DNA of 64,000 bases from positions 35,746,820-35,810,819 of the forward strand of contig CM070568.1 of assembly GCA_036346405.1 (NCBI GenBank). The letters run 5' to 3'. The stretch's first letter is position 1; every line of letters starts with the position of its first letter. The notes under the pieces are model-generated. The model was not told the DNA's origin. It searched no databases and saw nothing but the letters and a program-made list of their open reading frames with translations. This DNA is from Phyllostachys edulis. Lineage: Eukaryota > Streptophyta > Magnoliopsida > Poales > Poaceae. Of the stretch, positions 1 through 10,627 are shown one piece after another. The translations under genes and the position numbers were made by a program.

Positions 1-272
1 ATTAACAGCACAACCACCAATGGTGAAAACATAACCTGTTAGAGACCTCCTGTTGTCCAAATCACCAAAGATAATCGAGTCAACATAACCAACAAGTTCA
101 TCTCTAGAATTCCCGAGCGCAAAACGAGCATTAGAAGTGCCACGCAAATATCGAAAATCCATCAATCGCTTTCCAATGCTCTTTTCCGCACTAGCCATGT
201 ATCTACTAACAACACTCGATTGCATGAGATAAATCAGATGAGAACAAACCATGGCATACATAAGAGAACCAA
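1..272 (-). pseudogene. copia-1 RT C-terminus and start of RNase H (partial)
   Basis: Reading the minus strand past the stop at 273-275, the frame continues with recognisable copia residues, including YAMVCSHLIYLMQS, LRGTSNARFALGN, VGYVDS and RRSLTGYVFTIGGC. These correspond to the connection segment between RT and RNase H. VGYVDS carries the first catalytic Asp region of RNase H. The rest lies beyond the window. Small differences from the family consensus and the preceding stop mark it as a pseudogene. Confidence 0.8.
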
Positions 273-2858
273 CTACACCGAATATGGAACTCTAGACATG
301 TATTCAATATCATAATCGACTCGGGACATAAGGTCAAGATAATCAAATGCGGTTAATGGAGTACTTACTGGTTTTGCATCATACATAACAGTTATCCACT
401 TATTACAATCAGTGGAGCTAATAGCTTTAGAGTATGATGAAGGTTCTGTATTACCTTCAATTTCTTCTGCCACACTCAAAGCATAAGCAATAATATTAAC
501 TTCTTCAATCAACCTCTTGGGTGGATTAATCTCCCTCCTAGGCCTGTCAGCTGCAATGGACCGTTGTGGTGGCTGCTCAACAATAGGTGCATCATGAACA
601 ATAATATTTTCTTTATCTGATGTGACACCTGAACCAATAGAGTGCTCCACCAACACTTGAATTTCGCTCCTCTCAACAGAAACATTAGTGGGCGCTTTAT
701 CATGAAGCATAGCAGATTCATTAAAGACAATGTTTCTGCTAATCACAACCTTGCTTGTTTCAGGATTCCACAACTTATATCCTTTAACACCAGATTTATA
801 ACCAAGAAAGATGCACTTAACAGCTGTAGGCTCTAATTTTCCATTATCAACATGAGCATAAGCAGTACAACCAAAAACTCTCAATTCTGAATAATTTGCT
901 GGAGAATCAGACCATACCTCAATTGGATTCTTCTTTTCAATTGCAATAGAGGGTAACCGATTAATAAGATAGCAAGCAGTGGAAGCGGCTTCAGCCCAAA
1001 AACGCCTATGCAAACCTGCATTAGACAACATGCAACGGGCCTTGAAAATGATGGTCTTGTTCATACGCTCAGCTACACCGTTTTGTTGAGGAGTACCGGG
1101 AATGGTGTAATGCCTAATAATGCTTTCAGTCTTGCAATATGATTCAAATTCATCAAAACATAATTCTATCCCATTATCAGCTCGAAGTTTCTTTACCTTC
1201 TTTTCAGTTTGCCTTTCAACCATAGTCTTCCACTCTTTAAATGCTAAAAATGCTTCTGACTTTTGCTTCAAGAAATAAGGCCACACTCTTCTAGAGTAAT
1301 CATCAATAATTGTTAACATATAACGAGAACCTCCTAGCGATGTCTTGCGAGATGACCCCCATAAATCAGAATGCACATAATCCAAAATACCTTCTATGGT
1401 ATGAACTGAGGTATTGAACCTCACCCTCTTGTGTTTGCCAAACACACAATGCTCACAAAATTTCAGCTTGCCGATTCTATGTCCATCAAGAAGTCCTCTC
1501 TTGCTCAATTCTGCCAAACCAATTTCACTCATATGCCCAATACGCATATGCCAAAAATTAGTAGCATCAGAATCAGATAATGAACTTGAAATTACAGCAA
1601 CATTACCTGATATTGTAGTACCTCGCAGATGGTACAGATTGGCAGATTTAATATCAGCTTTCATCACAACAAGAGAGCCTTTTGATACCTTCAAAACTCT
1701 ACCTTCACCAGAATACTTGTACCCTTTAACATCGAGAGTACTCAAAGAGATGAGGTTTCTTTTCAAGTCTGGAATGTGCTTCACATCTGTCAAAGTTCTG
1801 ACAATGCCATCAAACATCTTGATCTGAATTGAACCAATTTTTGCAATCTTACAAGATGAGTTATCACCTATCAACACAATACCACCTTCAACAGGTTCAT
1901 AGGTGGCAAACCAATCCCTATTCGGGCACATATGAAAGGTACAGGTAGAGTCAAGAATCCATTCATCATTGGTCTTAGCACATCCAGCAAAGGCAACAAG
2001 AGTTTCTCCATCAGAACTATCATCAGCAACAAGGGAGGCTTTACCTTCATCATCTGGTTTACCTTTTGGCTTATAATTGTCAGTTCTTTTTTCTTTATTC
2101 TGTAGCTTCCAGCATTCAGAGATGTCGTGCCCACTTTTCTTGCAATATTTGCACGACTTGTACTTGCCTCTGGATTTCGACCGGTTCTTGTAGCCGTTCG
2201 AACTTTTGCCTTGAGATTCCTTGTTTGAGTTCTTCTCCTTTTGCCTACCACGAACAAATAAGCCTTCTCCTTTTGGACTTGAATTTTCAGAAGGTACCAT
2301 CTGTTTCATCTTCTCCTTAGCATGCAAAGCTTCATAAACTTCATGAAGAGTGAGAGTATCTCTACTATATAATATGGTATCTCTAAAATTTGAAAAAGAA
2401 CTAGACAAATAACACAAAAGAATAAGACCCAAATCCTCATCCTCATATTTTACATCCGTCGATTCTAGGTCGGCAACGATCTCCTTAAACAACGAAAGAT
2501 GATCAAGCACGGATCTCCCTTCTTGCAATTTGTGAGAGTACAACTTCTACTTGAGATGCATCTTGCTGGTAAGATCCTTTGTCATGCAAATTTGTTCCAG
2601 CTTTAGCCATAATGCAGCAGCTATCTTCTCCTTCAAAACATCCTGCATAATATTATTTGATAGATGAATGTGAATCTGAGATAAAGCCTTACGGTCTTTG
2701 AGCTTCTTATCTGCAGTCCATGTGATAAGTTGTTTCTCAAACCCTTCCAAAGCATCATCCAAATCCATTTGTGCCAGCACAGCCCTCATCTTGACTTGCC
2801 ACAGCGAAAATCTTTTGTCTCGACCCAGGAGTGGAAGATCATACTTCAAAGTCGCCAT
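273..2858 (-). pseudogene. copia-1 gag-pol polyprotein (gag, protease, integrase; RT deleted)
   Basis: Gag starts at 2858 (MATLKYDLPLLGRDKRFSLW, a UBN2/copia gag N-terminus). It is interrupted by one TAG at 2547-2549, where the family has Gln, and then runs open for 756 codons to 275. Along the 756 residues I see a CX2CX4HX4C zinc knuckle (131-144) and a protease motif WILDST (about 195-200; Ser-Thr-Cys follows Asp where DSGA/C is usual). An HHCC zinc site (H332, H336, C363, C366) precedes the integrase core with D393, D456 and E492, spacing 62 and 35. After residue about 720 the text jumps from the start of the RT domain (KAISSTDCNKWITVM) straight to its far end (DAKPVSTPL). The YVDD core is therefore deleted while the frame stays open. 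Non-functional as a retrotransposon, but integrase looks intact. Confidence 0.9.
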
Positions 2859-3047
2859 AAGGAATAAAACTTAAAAATTGCTGGTACTGATCTGTATAAA
2901 CCTAGAAAAAATCACGACCTCTGTGGTACACCTTCTGTGTACGCGGAACAAAGATCTTTGAATCTCCTGATATACTTCTCGTGTGGACGAAGCAAAAATT
3001 CCGCAATTTGTTGAATCACTGGTTCAACAGAACTACAGGATGACCTT
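2859..3047 (-). other. copia-1 leader, proximal part
   Basis: Non-coding stretch between the gag start and the gypsy-1 insertion. Together with 16103-16481 it forms the 5' leader of copia-1. The last five bases (3043-3047, ACCTT) are the left target-site duplication of gypsy-1. Confidence 0.7.
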
Positions 3048-3714
3048 TGTCGACGATCGAATCGCTGATCTTATGAAATATAATAGAGGAAAATGACGCG
3101 TATCTCCTGGAAGAGAATGGGGCTACTCTTTATTGCTATGAACTAGCTATTACAAGGAGTGTCTATGAATAGGCACAAGACTAATCCTAATTACACTGAG
3201 TATGATGCTTGATTGCTCTCTGCATTCTATCTCAGATTTGCTACACCTTTTTTCCCTGATCCTCCCATGCTCCATCTTTAAATAGCTTCTGAAGAGGTGG
3301 CAGTTGTTTCTGGAGAAGACGCCTTTTCGCGACTGGTCGGAGCGAGGCGACAGTTGGATGAAGCACCAACTGTTGGGCGGTTTAAATGTCTGTGAGACAA
3401 TTAACCGTATGGTGGTTGTTTGTCAATGTCTTAGGACTGTGTAATATCGTGTGGCATAGATTATACAACACATGTTCTATTCATCACACGGTAAAGGACA
3501 TACCTGGAGTCAGATCCAGATATCAGTTCATAGCTTTACGAAATACTATCCGGTGGGAGGCTAGGTCTGAGACCTTGTCCCACCGTGGTACCCAATATGT
3601 AACCTCTGAATCCTTACGACCAGTGAGGTCGTTAGCCTTAGGGGTTACGACCACGAAGACGTATGGTATTTTATTATGTATTAAAGTAATACATAGAGGT
3701 TTTAATTCTCGTCA
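3048..3714 (-). repeat. gypsy-1 3' LTR (667 bp)
   Basis: TG...CA bounded copy, paired with 15426-16102. It lacks a roughly 10-base stretch that the other copy has near the motif GAAGACGCCTT. Left flank ACCTT is the target duplication. Confidence 0.95.
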
Positions 3715-3733
3715 GCTAGCCCCCAAACTTTAA
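3715..3733 (-). promoter_or_regulatory. gypsy-1 polypurine tract
   Basis: On the minus strand the bases just inside the 3' LTR read TTAAAGTTTGGGGGCTAGC. This is a purine-rich run directly abutting the LTR, as expected for the plus-strand primer of reverse transcription. Confidence 0.75.
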
Positions 3734-3921
3734 ATGAATTGGTCGTGTGAACACCTTCTTTCGATGAAGTCGTATCGGGCAGACCCCCATTAAATGTCAT
3801 GATATTCGAAGTGGTCTATATTCATTTTAAAGTTAAGAACCTGCCTTGGGAACTGAAAAAGTTTTTCTGTCCGTTGGTCAAAAAAGATTTTAACCTTCGG
3901 ATGCGGTTAGGGAATAGCGAC

Positions 3922-3928
3922 TATAAAA
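3922..3928 (+). promoter_or_regulatory. TATA box of the antisense gene
   Basis: TATAAAA lies 109 bases before the ATG at 4037 and outside the LTR, on the plus strand, followed by a CT-rich leader. Position and sequence fit a core promoter for the antisense gene. No transcript evidence is available here. Confidence 0.5.
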
Positions 3929-4036
3929 TCCCCTTGCGCTAGGCATTAGGGCTTTTATGCCTCCTGCTTTCCCTTTTCTCCTTCCAAAAGAATCACTCTC
4001 GACCTCCTGTGTTCTCTTCATCCAAAAAACTCCGCC

Positions 4037-6785
4037 ATGTCGGATCGCATCACCAACTGGTTGGCTTCCGATCTGAGTGAGAAGAAGCTCGAGAGCTTGG
4101 AGAAGATTGGGTTGCTACCCGATAGGGATCTGTTCCCTTGGAGATCAACAGCCGGGGAGCATTCTACGAGCGGTGAAGAAGGGGAAATTCCTGTTTTCCT
4201 CGCATATGTCGAATGCGGATTTAGGCTTCTAGTTTACTCCTTCCTTTCCAAAGTTCTGGAGCATTACGGAGTTGAACTGGTCAATCTCGCCCCCAATGCT
4301 ATCGCCAACCTTAGTATTTTCGTCTACCTCTGCGAAGCGTACTTGGGGATTCCTACAACTTTGGATCTCTTCAAGTACTACTACAAAATGGCGAAGACGA
4401 AGAAGACGACTGGAACACCGGGTGAGTGCACCCTGCGCCTCCATGACGGAAAAGCTGATGAGTATATTCCAATATACTCAAAATCTTCGTGATCGTCTTG
4501 GAAGAAAAGTTGGTTCTACATGAAGGTCACAAATACTGATAGCCTTTACTACAACAATAAGAATGCGGCCGAGAATCCGGTATGGTGCTCCTCCACACAG
4601 AAGGAGGGACATGTAGGGAGATGGGTTAAAGCCATCCAACTCCTTAATGTCAAGGGGTTAACCACCTAGCATGTGGTGAAGGACTTTTCCATACGCCGGA
4701 TTAGTCCTTTGAAGTCTAGAGCAAATTCAATGCTCTGGTACATTGGTCGTGATGACGCGACCAGAGACTCCAGGGATGGTAAGTTTCAAAGGATTACGAC
4801 CAGTTTGTTTACTAGTAGATTATTTTTATGATCTTGAAATCTCTCATTTTATCTTTACAGCTCTATCTTCTAATGAAATCAGAAGTCAGGTCAGGATGAT
4901 CTGCACCGGAGAGCCTGGTGAGAAGGCCGATTTCCCTTGGATCTTAACGGTCGTTACCGCAGAAGAGAGGGCTGAGACACTTTTGGTAAGAATATCAACT
5001 AATTTTCATCTTTTCAATATTTTCCGGTCGGTTTTACCGAGAAATCCTCTTTGATATGTAGTCGGTCGGATTAAGGATCGATGAGGCCACTGAAAGTTGT
5101 GTGCCAATTGACGATCTGACCATTCCTATGATCACTCAAGATAGTGGTCTCATAGAGGTAGATAACAAAATAGAAATGTCTATTCTAAGATGAAGAATTT
5201 TCATCACCTGACTAACTTTATTTGTTAATCTAGATGGTAATCGTGGAGTCCCATAAAGTCATTCAAGACTTGCTAGTTGCTGTTGAAGCAATTGTTTTGG
5301 AGACCAACGAATCTACACCCTCCGACCCGACGATCAGGAATGTTATCCTCGACCAGCTAGTCGAGAATATTACTTTTGATCCCATGTTGGAGAATGTGAA
5401 GGGCACAACTAACCCTGCCGGTTCAGAACCGGTGAAATTGGTTGAAAAGAAGAGGAAGGCGGGCGCTACTGATTTTAAACCAGCTCGTTTCAAGGTCAAG
5501 ACCAAAGTATCGACTAGGTATGTACAAATGAAATAGTCATACGAGTGCATACCTTAAATATCCTTGGTGTATTTTGAATTCATGAACTTCCTTTTTTTTC
5601 TTTTTAAGCAGATCTTCTGGAGTTCCGGTCGTCTCCGACCAGAATATACCGGAAGATCAAGCAATCGAGGTAGTCTCTGACCAGAACTTCCCTCAGGTTA
5701 AAGTCCCTGAGGAGAAAGTGGTCGTGAAAGCCCCCGAGCGGACATCAATACCAGAACTTGTTCTGGATCCTATGGTGATTATAACTCCGACGACAGAGGT
5801 AGAAATCCCTAAAGATCCTCAACAGGTTCCAACCCCTGTAAGTAATCCCTCCCAAACTAACAAATTCCCTTTTTCGCCTCGATTTATCGAGGATAAGGAG
5901 CTTGATGAAGCTTGGGGGAAAATATCAGGCCGTCAAGCCAAGACAAGTCCTGATACAATTTTTGCCGAATATAATGACGTGGCAATTCGAGTAAGTATCT
6001 ACAACCATTTCCCTAGTTTCCTTAAAGTTTACAAGAAACTCAAAGAAGGATGCTATCTGTGTAGCACATGGTCGAGAACTATGCTGTGGTCGGAGGACTG
6101 ACCCAGCGAATAAAGGTTCTGGAGCAAAAACATTCCGAACTAGAAAGTAAGAACTTTCTACTTAGCTTATTTTCTTCTTCGCTACTTTGTCTTTCTTCTA
6201 TTAATTATCCCCCCTTATCGCATTTGATAGATTTGGAAAAAATAAAAGAAGAGATAGTGGCTAAAGAAGCCAAAATAACTAAGCTTGAAGAAGAATGTCA
6301 AGCCAAAGACCGGTCGATCGAATTTGTGATGACCAGGCATAAAGAAGTCTTGGATAGTTGTGAAAAGAAGATTGAAGGTAACTAGTCGTAAACTTGACTT
6401 AGTAGTTTGTCTCTTCTAATCATACTTATTTAACATTTGTTTTGCTCATGTAGAACAAAATCAAACACTTACTAGAGCAAAAAAGGCTCTCGAATTTGAG
6501 CAAGACAAGGAGGCAGTTCTTGTGCATAGTCTTGATGAAAAGATTACTGCACTTAATAAAATGATCTTCGATATGGAATCAGAATCAAGTCTGCCTACCT
6601 TGAGAGATCCAATAGAGAAGATGAACTATTTAGGTCAACTTCTGGAGGATTTGAATGGCCTGCTCAAAACTACTAAAGAAAGCTATTCCCAATCAATGAA
6701 AGAATCAATAGCCAGCGGAGTTAGTTTTGCTCTGGCAAAACTGAAGGCTTCCGACCCCTCTACTAACCTTCAAGTTGTTGAATAA
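4037..6785 (+). CDS. Spliced antisense gene of gypsy-1 (plant 'putative gypsy-type transposon' family)
   Basis: Function unknown. Eight exons fit: 4037-4778, 4861-4985, 5062-5157, 5234-5517, 5612-5990, 6065-6146, 6231-6377 and 6454-6785. All seven introns are GT...AG, and codon phase is kept across every junction, giving about 728 codons. Two in-frame stops, TGA at 4490-4492 and TAG at 4667-4669, break this copy in exon 1. The ATG has a good context (CCGCCATGT). The N-terminal part (SDRITNWLASDLSEKKLE, then EIPVFLAYVECGFRL and ending in FKYYYKM) resembles the Transposase_28-type proteins encoded in grass gypsy elements. The middle is rich in Pro, Val and Glu. The C-terminal 180 residues are charged and heptad-like, a likely coiled coil. 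Extra antisense ORFs in Tat elements are known; the splicing pattern is my reading of the sequence. Confidence 0.7.
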
Positions 6786-7699
6786 GATTTCAACTGCTTA
6801 CCTGATGAGGCGACCAAGTTTCTCAAGGAAGTCAGGCATCTTGGAGACAAGGTTGTAGAAGAAATGGAGGTCGGATCTCCGTCAAGCATTAATTGACTGG
6901 GAGATCTCTAGGAATTGACAATTGTAATATAAGAATTATGAAAAATATAATACTTAACTTTCTTTCATCAATGAAATCTTTTATTTATCCGGTCGACTTA
7001 TGAGATATTCATATATTACCTAGCCCCCGATTGTTTTTATAGTAGAAGAACTTTACTATATAATCAGTTAGCCAAGAATATGAACTTAAGTCTGAACCAT
7101 TGTTTGGAAGTATGTAATGATTGCTTGAAAAAAACTTATCGTAGTAATACTAGGAAACCTATTTGGTCGAAACCAGTGTCTGGTTTTGGCTAGTTATAGA
7201 TCTGTTTCTCATAATCAAAATAGTACTAACAAAACATTATATGGTCGGAATAAAAAGACTTGCTTTGATGAGAAAGAAATAATATGCAAAAATGTATGCA
7301 ACAAACGATAAGTGGTTTTATTTATATGTAGTATCCAAATCTGGTCGGAAGGATCTGTTTAAGAAATGAAGGAATGAAATATATTTACATACGTGCTCAT
7401 GCTCAAGTCTCGACCGGCAAATGAGGATCGAGGAAAAGGACCGTCGCTAGGAAGCTCCTTCCATTAAGGTGACTACGTAAGGAGAATGAGAGACTTCGAC
7501 TAGGAGGCTTTCAGATCCCACCAAGAGCTAAACGAGAGTAGAAATGTAATTTTGAAATGAATAAACATAATCTTCGAAGTCTTAAACATAGGAACCAATA
7601 GACGATCAAAATATAGGTACATATATATAAACAACATCACTCGTCGTTAAAAATAAAGGAAATGACTAATCTTTATTAATTTATAGAATTGAAAGGAAA
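6786..7699 (-). other. gypsy-1 spacer between antisense gene and integrase end
   Basis: No coding signal on either strand. It is AT-rich and probably holds the 3' untranslated part of the antisense gene. At 7020-7030 CTAGCCCCCG repeats the core of the polypurine tract next to the 3' LTR (same strand), a possible second tract. Confidence 0.5.
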
Positions 7700-8934
7700 A
7701 TTAAACAAAGAACTTACGCAGTTGCTCAATGTTCCAAGAATTAGACAAAACACTCCCATCAGACATAGCTAGTCGTACCGAGCTTGGTCGGGTGACTTTG
7801 ATCGCACTGTATGGACCTTCCCACTTGGGAGAAAGCTTATTGCGATTTGCTTGGTTCTGAATTTTTCTGAGAACCAGATCACCTATAGCTAGGCTGAGGT
7901 TGCACCTTACGACTGTGGTACCTTCTCATGGCTTGTTGATAGACCGCCGATCGTATTGAGGCTTGGTTTCGTCGTTCTTCAAGGAGATTGATATCGTCAA
8001 GTCGTCATTCATCTTGATCGTTTGCATTGAAACAATCGGTACGAGCAGAGCCAAGTTTTAGTTCTGGAGGAAGCATAGCTTCAACACCATAAACCAAGAA
8101 GAATGGTGTTTCACCGGTCGCACGACTGGTCGTGGTTCGAACGGCCCATAGAACAGAAGGAAGTTCTTGAACCCAAGCTTCTGACCGTTTTATTAACTGG
8201 TCGAATACTCAGCGTTTGATCCCCTGCATTATGATACCATTGGCACGCTCAACTGCTCCATTGCTCTATGGGTGAGCAACAGAAGCAAAATGTACCTTGA
8301 TACCAAGTTCTTCGCAAAATTCCTGGAAATTACCGCTTGAAAACTAGGTACCGTTGTCTGTGATTATACGACTGGGGACACCAAATCATGTGATCATATT
8401 TCTTGTGAGAAATCTCTTAGCGGCCTTAGTTGTAGTTTTAACAACCGGCTCAGCCTCGATCCATTTTGTAAATGCGTCAATCATGACGACAAGGAATTCA
8501 AAGCCCCCGGGTGCTCTTGGGAAAGGTCCCAGAATGTCTACTCCCCAGGTTGTAAAAGGCCAAGAAAGAGGAATTGTTTGCAAAGCTTGTGTCGGCTGAT
8601 GTACCTGTCGGCTATGAAACTGACATTGTACGCACTTCGTCACGAGCTCTTTTGCATTATGAAGGGCAGTTGGCCAGTAGTATCCTTGCCTAAAGGCTTT
8701 ACCGACCAGTGTTATGTAGGAATGATGTGCTCCACAGACTCCTTCATGAATTTCGGTTAGCAACTTAATGCCATCCGATTGAGATATGCATCTCATCAAC
8801 ACTCCGTGAGATCCTCGTTTATACAAGGTACGTTCAATAAGAGTGTATGATTTGGCTTTTCGAGCTATACGATCAGCCTCTGCATCATCTTCTAGAATTA
8901 TGTCATGCTGAAGATAATTGTAGATCGATGTCAT
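7700..8934 (-). pseudogene. gypsy-1 integrase
   Basis: The frame from 8934 shows the zinc-binding part (CGAHHSYITLVGKAFRQGYY and CVQCQFHSRQ; HHCC). It then shows the core (WGVDILGPFPRAPGGFEFLV, first Asp). After a TGA at 8386-8388 the same frame continues with GVPSRIITDNG (second Asp) and, further left, SNGAVERANGI (Glu). TAG codons stand at 8344-8346 and 8266-8268, where the family has Gln. The remaining C-terminal part (SRATGETPFFLVYG, EAMLPPELKLG) is recognisable to about 8040 and then decays. Acts in insertion of the cDNA; dead in this copy. Confidence 0.85.
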
Positions 8935-9717
8935 CCAATCTCTACCCTAATCGTTACCGATCTGTGGAGCATCCATGTTCTCATAATCGATTTGTACGAC
9001 CTGGTGTGAAACATCTATGTCCTCGAAATGCTCGACCACCGAGGGTGAATCGAGTTGCTCGAGAAAAACTCCGGCAGATTCGTTGACTGGTGGAGGCCAT
9101 TCGTGCTAATCCGGTGCGCGAAAGTTTTCCTTTCTAGGAATATGTTGGATCTGGAAACCGAAGAAGTGCTTTTTGAGTTTCCGTACTTCCGTCGGATAAG
9201 ATGACATCTTGGTACTTGAGCATTGATACTATTTCCCTACTTGATTCGCTACTAGTTGAGAATTGCCTTTCACTAGTAATTTGCGAATCCCGAGCGAACG
9301 AGCTGCTCGAAGTCCTGCCAGTAAACCTTCATATTCTGCTATGTTGTTCGTAGCAGGAAAGTTGAACCGGATGGCATACTAGATGTGTTTGCCAGTAGGG
9401 GATATCAAGACGACTCCAGCCCCCGATCCTTTGAGCATCAAGGAACCATCAAAGTACATTGTCCATTCATCGTGGTTCTCGTACTCGGGCTCTTGGGTGG
9501 GTTCAGGGTTTGTCCATTCAGTAATGAATTCTGCTGTTGCCTGATACTTTATTGCTGTTCGTAAGATGAAATGGAGGTCGAACATCCCTAGTTCAACTGC
9601 CCATTTTGCTATTCGTCCTAATGATTCCCTGTTTCCAAGGACTTGACCAAGGGGATATCCGGTAGGTACGACCACTTTGTGGGCCTGAAAGTAATGCCTT
9701 AGTTTTCTTGAAGCCAT
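8935..9717 (-). pseudogene. gypsy-1 RNase H domain and linker to integrase
   Basis: Minus-strand reading gives FDLHFILRTAIKYQATAEFI, then YFDGSLMLKGSGAGVVLISP (first Asp) and, after a stop near 9379, ATNNIAEYEGLLAGLRAARS (catalytic Glu) and LLVKGNSQLVANQV. In the last motif the usual Asp of GDSQLV is Asn (9262-9264). The linker down to 8935 has further stops. This domain would degrade the RNA strand of the hybrid. The missing Asp and stops indicate loss of function. Confidence 0.85.
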
Positions 9718-10618
9718 AAGGAGACCATAGAGCAGCTTTTGTACCTATGAGTATCTTTCCTTTGGTCCATGTAAGACTTCGCTTACGTAATATACTAGTC
9801 GTTGGACGTTTTCTCGTTCTACGACCAGTACACCGCTGACCGCTTGTGGCGTTGTAGCCACGTAAACTAGCAATGTTTCTTCTAATCATGAAGAAACTAA
9901 GACCGGGGTACTTGTAAGGTACTTTTTAAGTTTTTCAAAGGCATCATTTGCCTCTTTAGTCCACTTGAAACTTTCATGTTTCTGAAGAAGCTTAAAGAAA
10001 GGTAATCCTTTTTCACCCAACCTTACTATGAAATGACTTAGCGCTGCCATACAATCGGTCAGTTTTTGGACTTCTTTCTTCGTGGTCGGAGGGCGCATCT
10101 AGTCGATGGCTGCTATTTTCGCTGGATTTGCTTTGATACCTCTAGCCGAGACTAGGAAGCCGAGTTTTCCAGCGGAAACTCCGAACACACACTTTTTCGA
10201 ATTTAACTTAAGGTTATGCCTTCTTAAGTTATTGAAAGTCTCTTGTAGGTCAGGAATGTGATCGCCAGCGTTGATGTTGTTTACAACCAAGTCATCAACA
10301 TAGGCTTCTAGGTTTCGACCTATCTGTGGATTCAAGGTTTTTTGCATCAATCTTTGAAAAGTCACACCAGCATTCTTGAGACCAAAAGGCATCTTAACAT
10401 AGCAGTAAGTGCCATATGAAGTGATGAAAGAAGTTTTCTCTTCATCTTCTTTACACATATTAATCTGGTGGTACCCTGAATACGCATCTAAAAAACATAA
10501 TAACTCACACTCTGAAGTAGAGTCTACAAGTTGGTCAATGCGTGGAAGGGGAAAATCATCCTTCGGACAAGCTTTATTAAGATCTGTGAAATCAATACAC
10601 ATTCGCCACTTTCTATTA
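9718..10618 (-). pseudogene. gypsy-1 reverse transcriptase, distal part
   Basis: From 10602 down: CIDFTDLNKACPKDDFPLPR, YSGYHQINM, FGLKNAGVTFQRLMQ and the active site LEAYVDDLVV, then a stop at 10099 and a continued frame (KEVQKLTDCMAALSHFI) to 9886. The N-terminal RT residues lie on the other side of the Mutator-type insertion (from 11946). Without that insertion the codons for NPVMVKK and NNRKWRM join in frame. Confidence 0.9.
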
Positions 10619-10627
10619 TTCTTTTTA
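10619..10627. repeat. Target-site duplication of the Pack-MULE-like element (left)
   Basis: TTCTTTTTA, repeated exactly at 11937-11945. A length of 9 bp is typical of Mutator-superfamily insertion. Confidence 0.9.
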
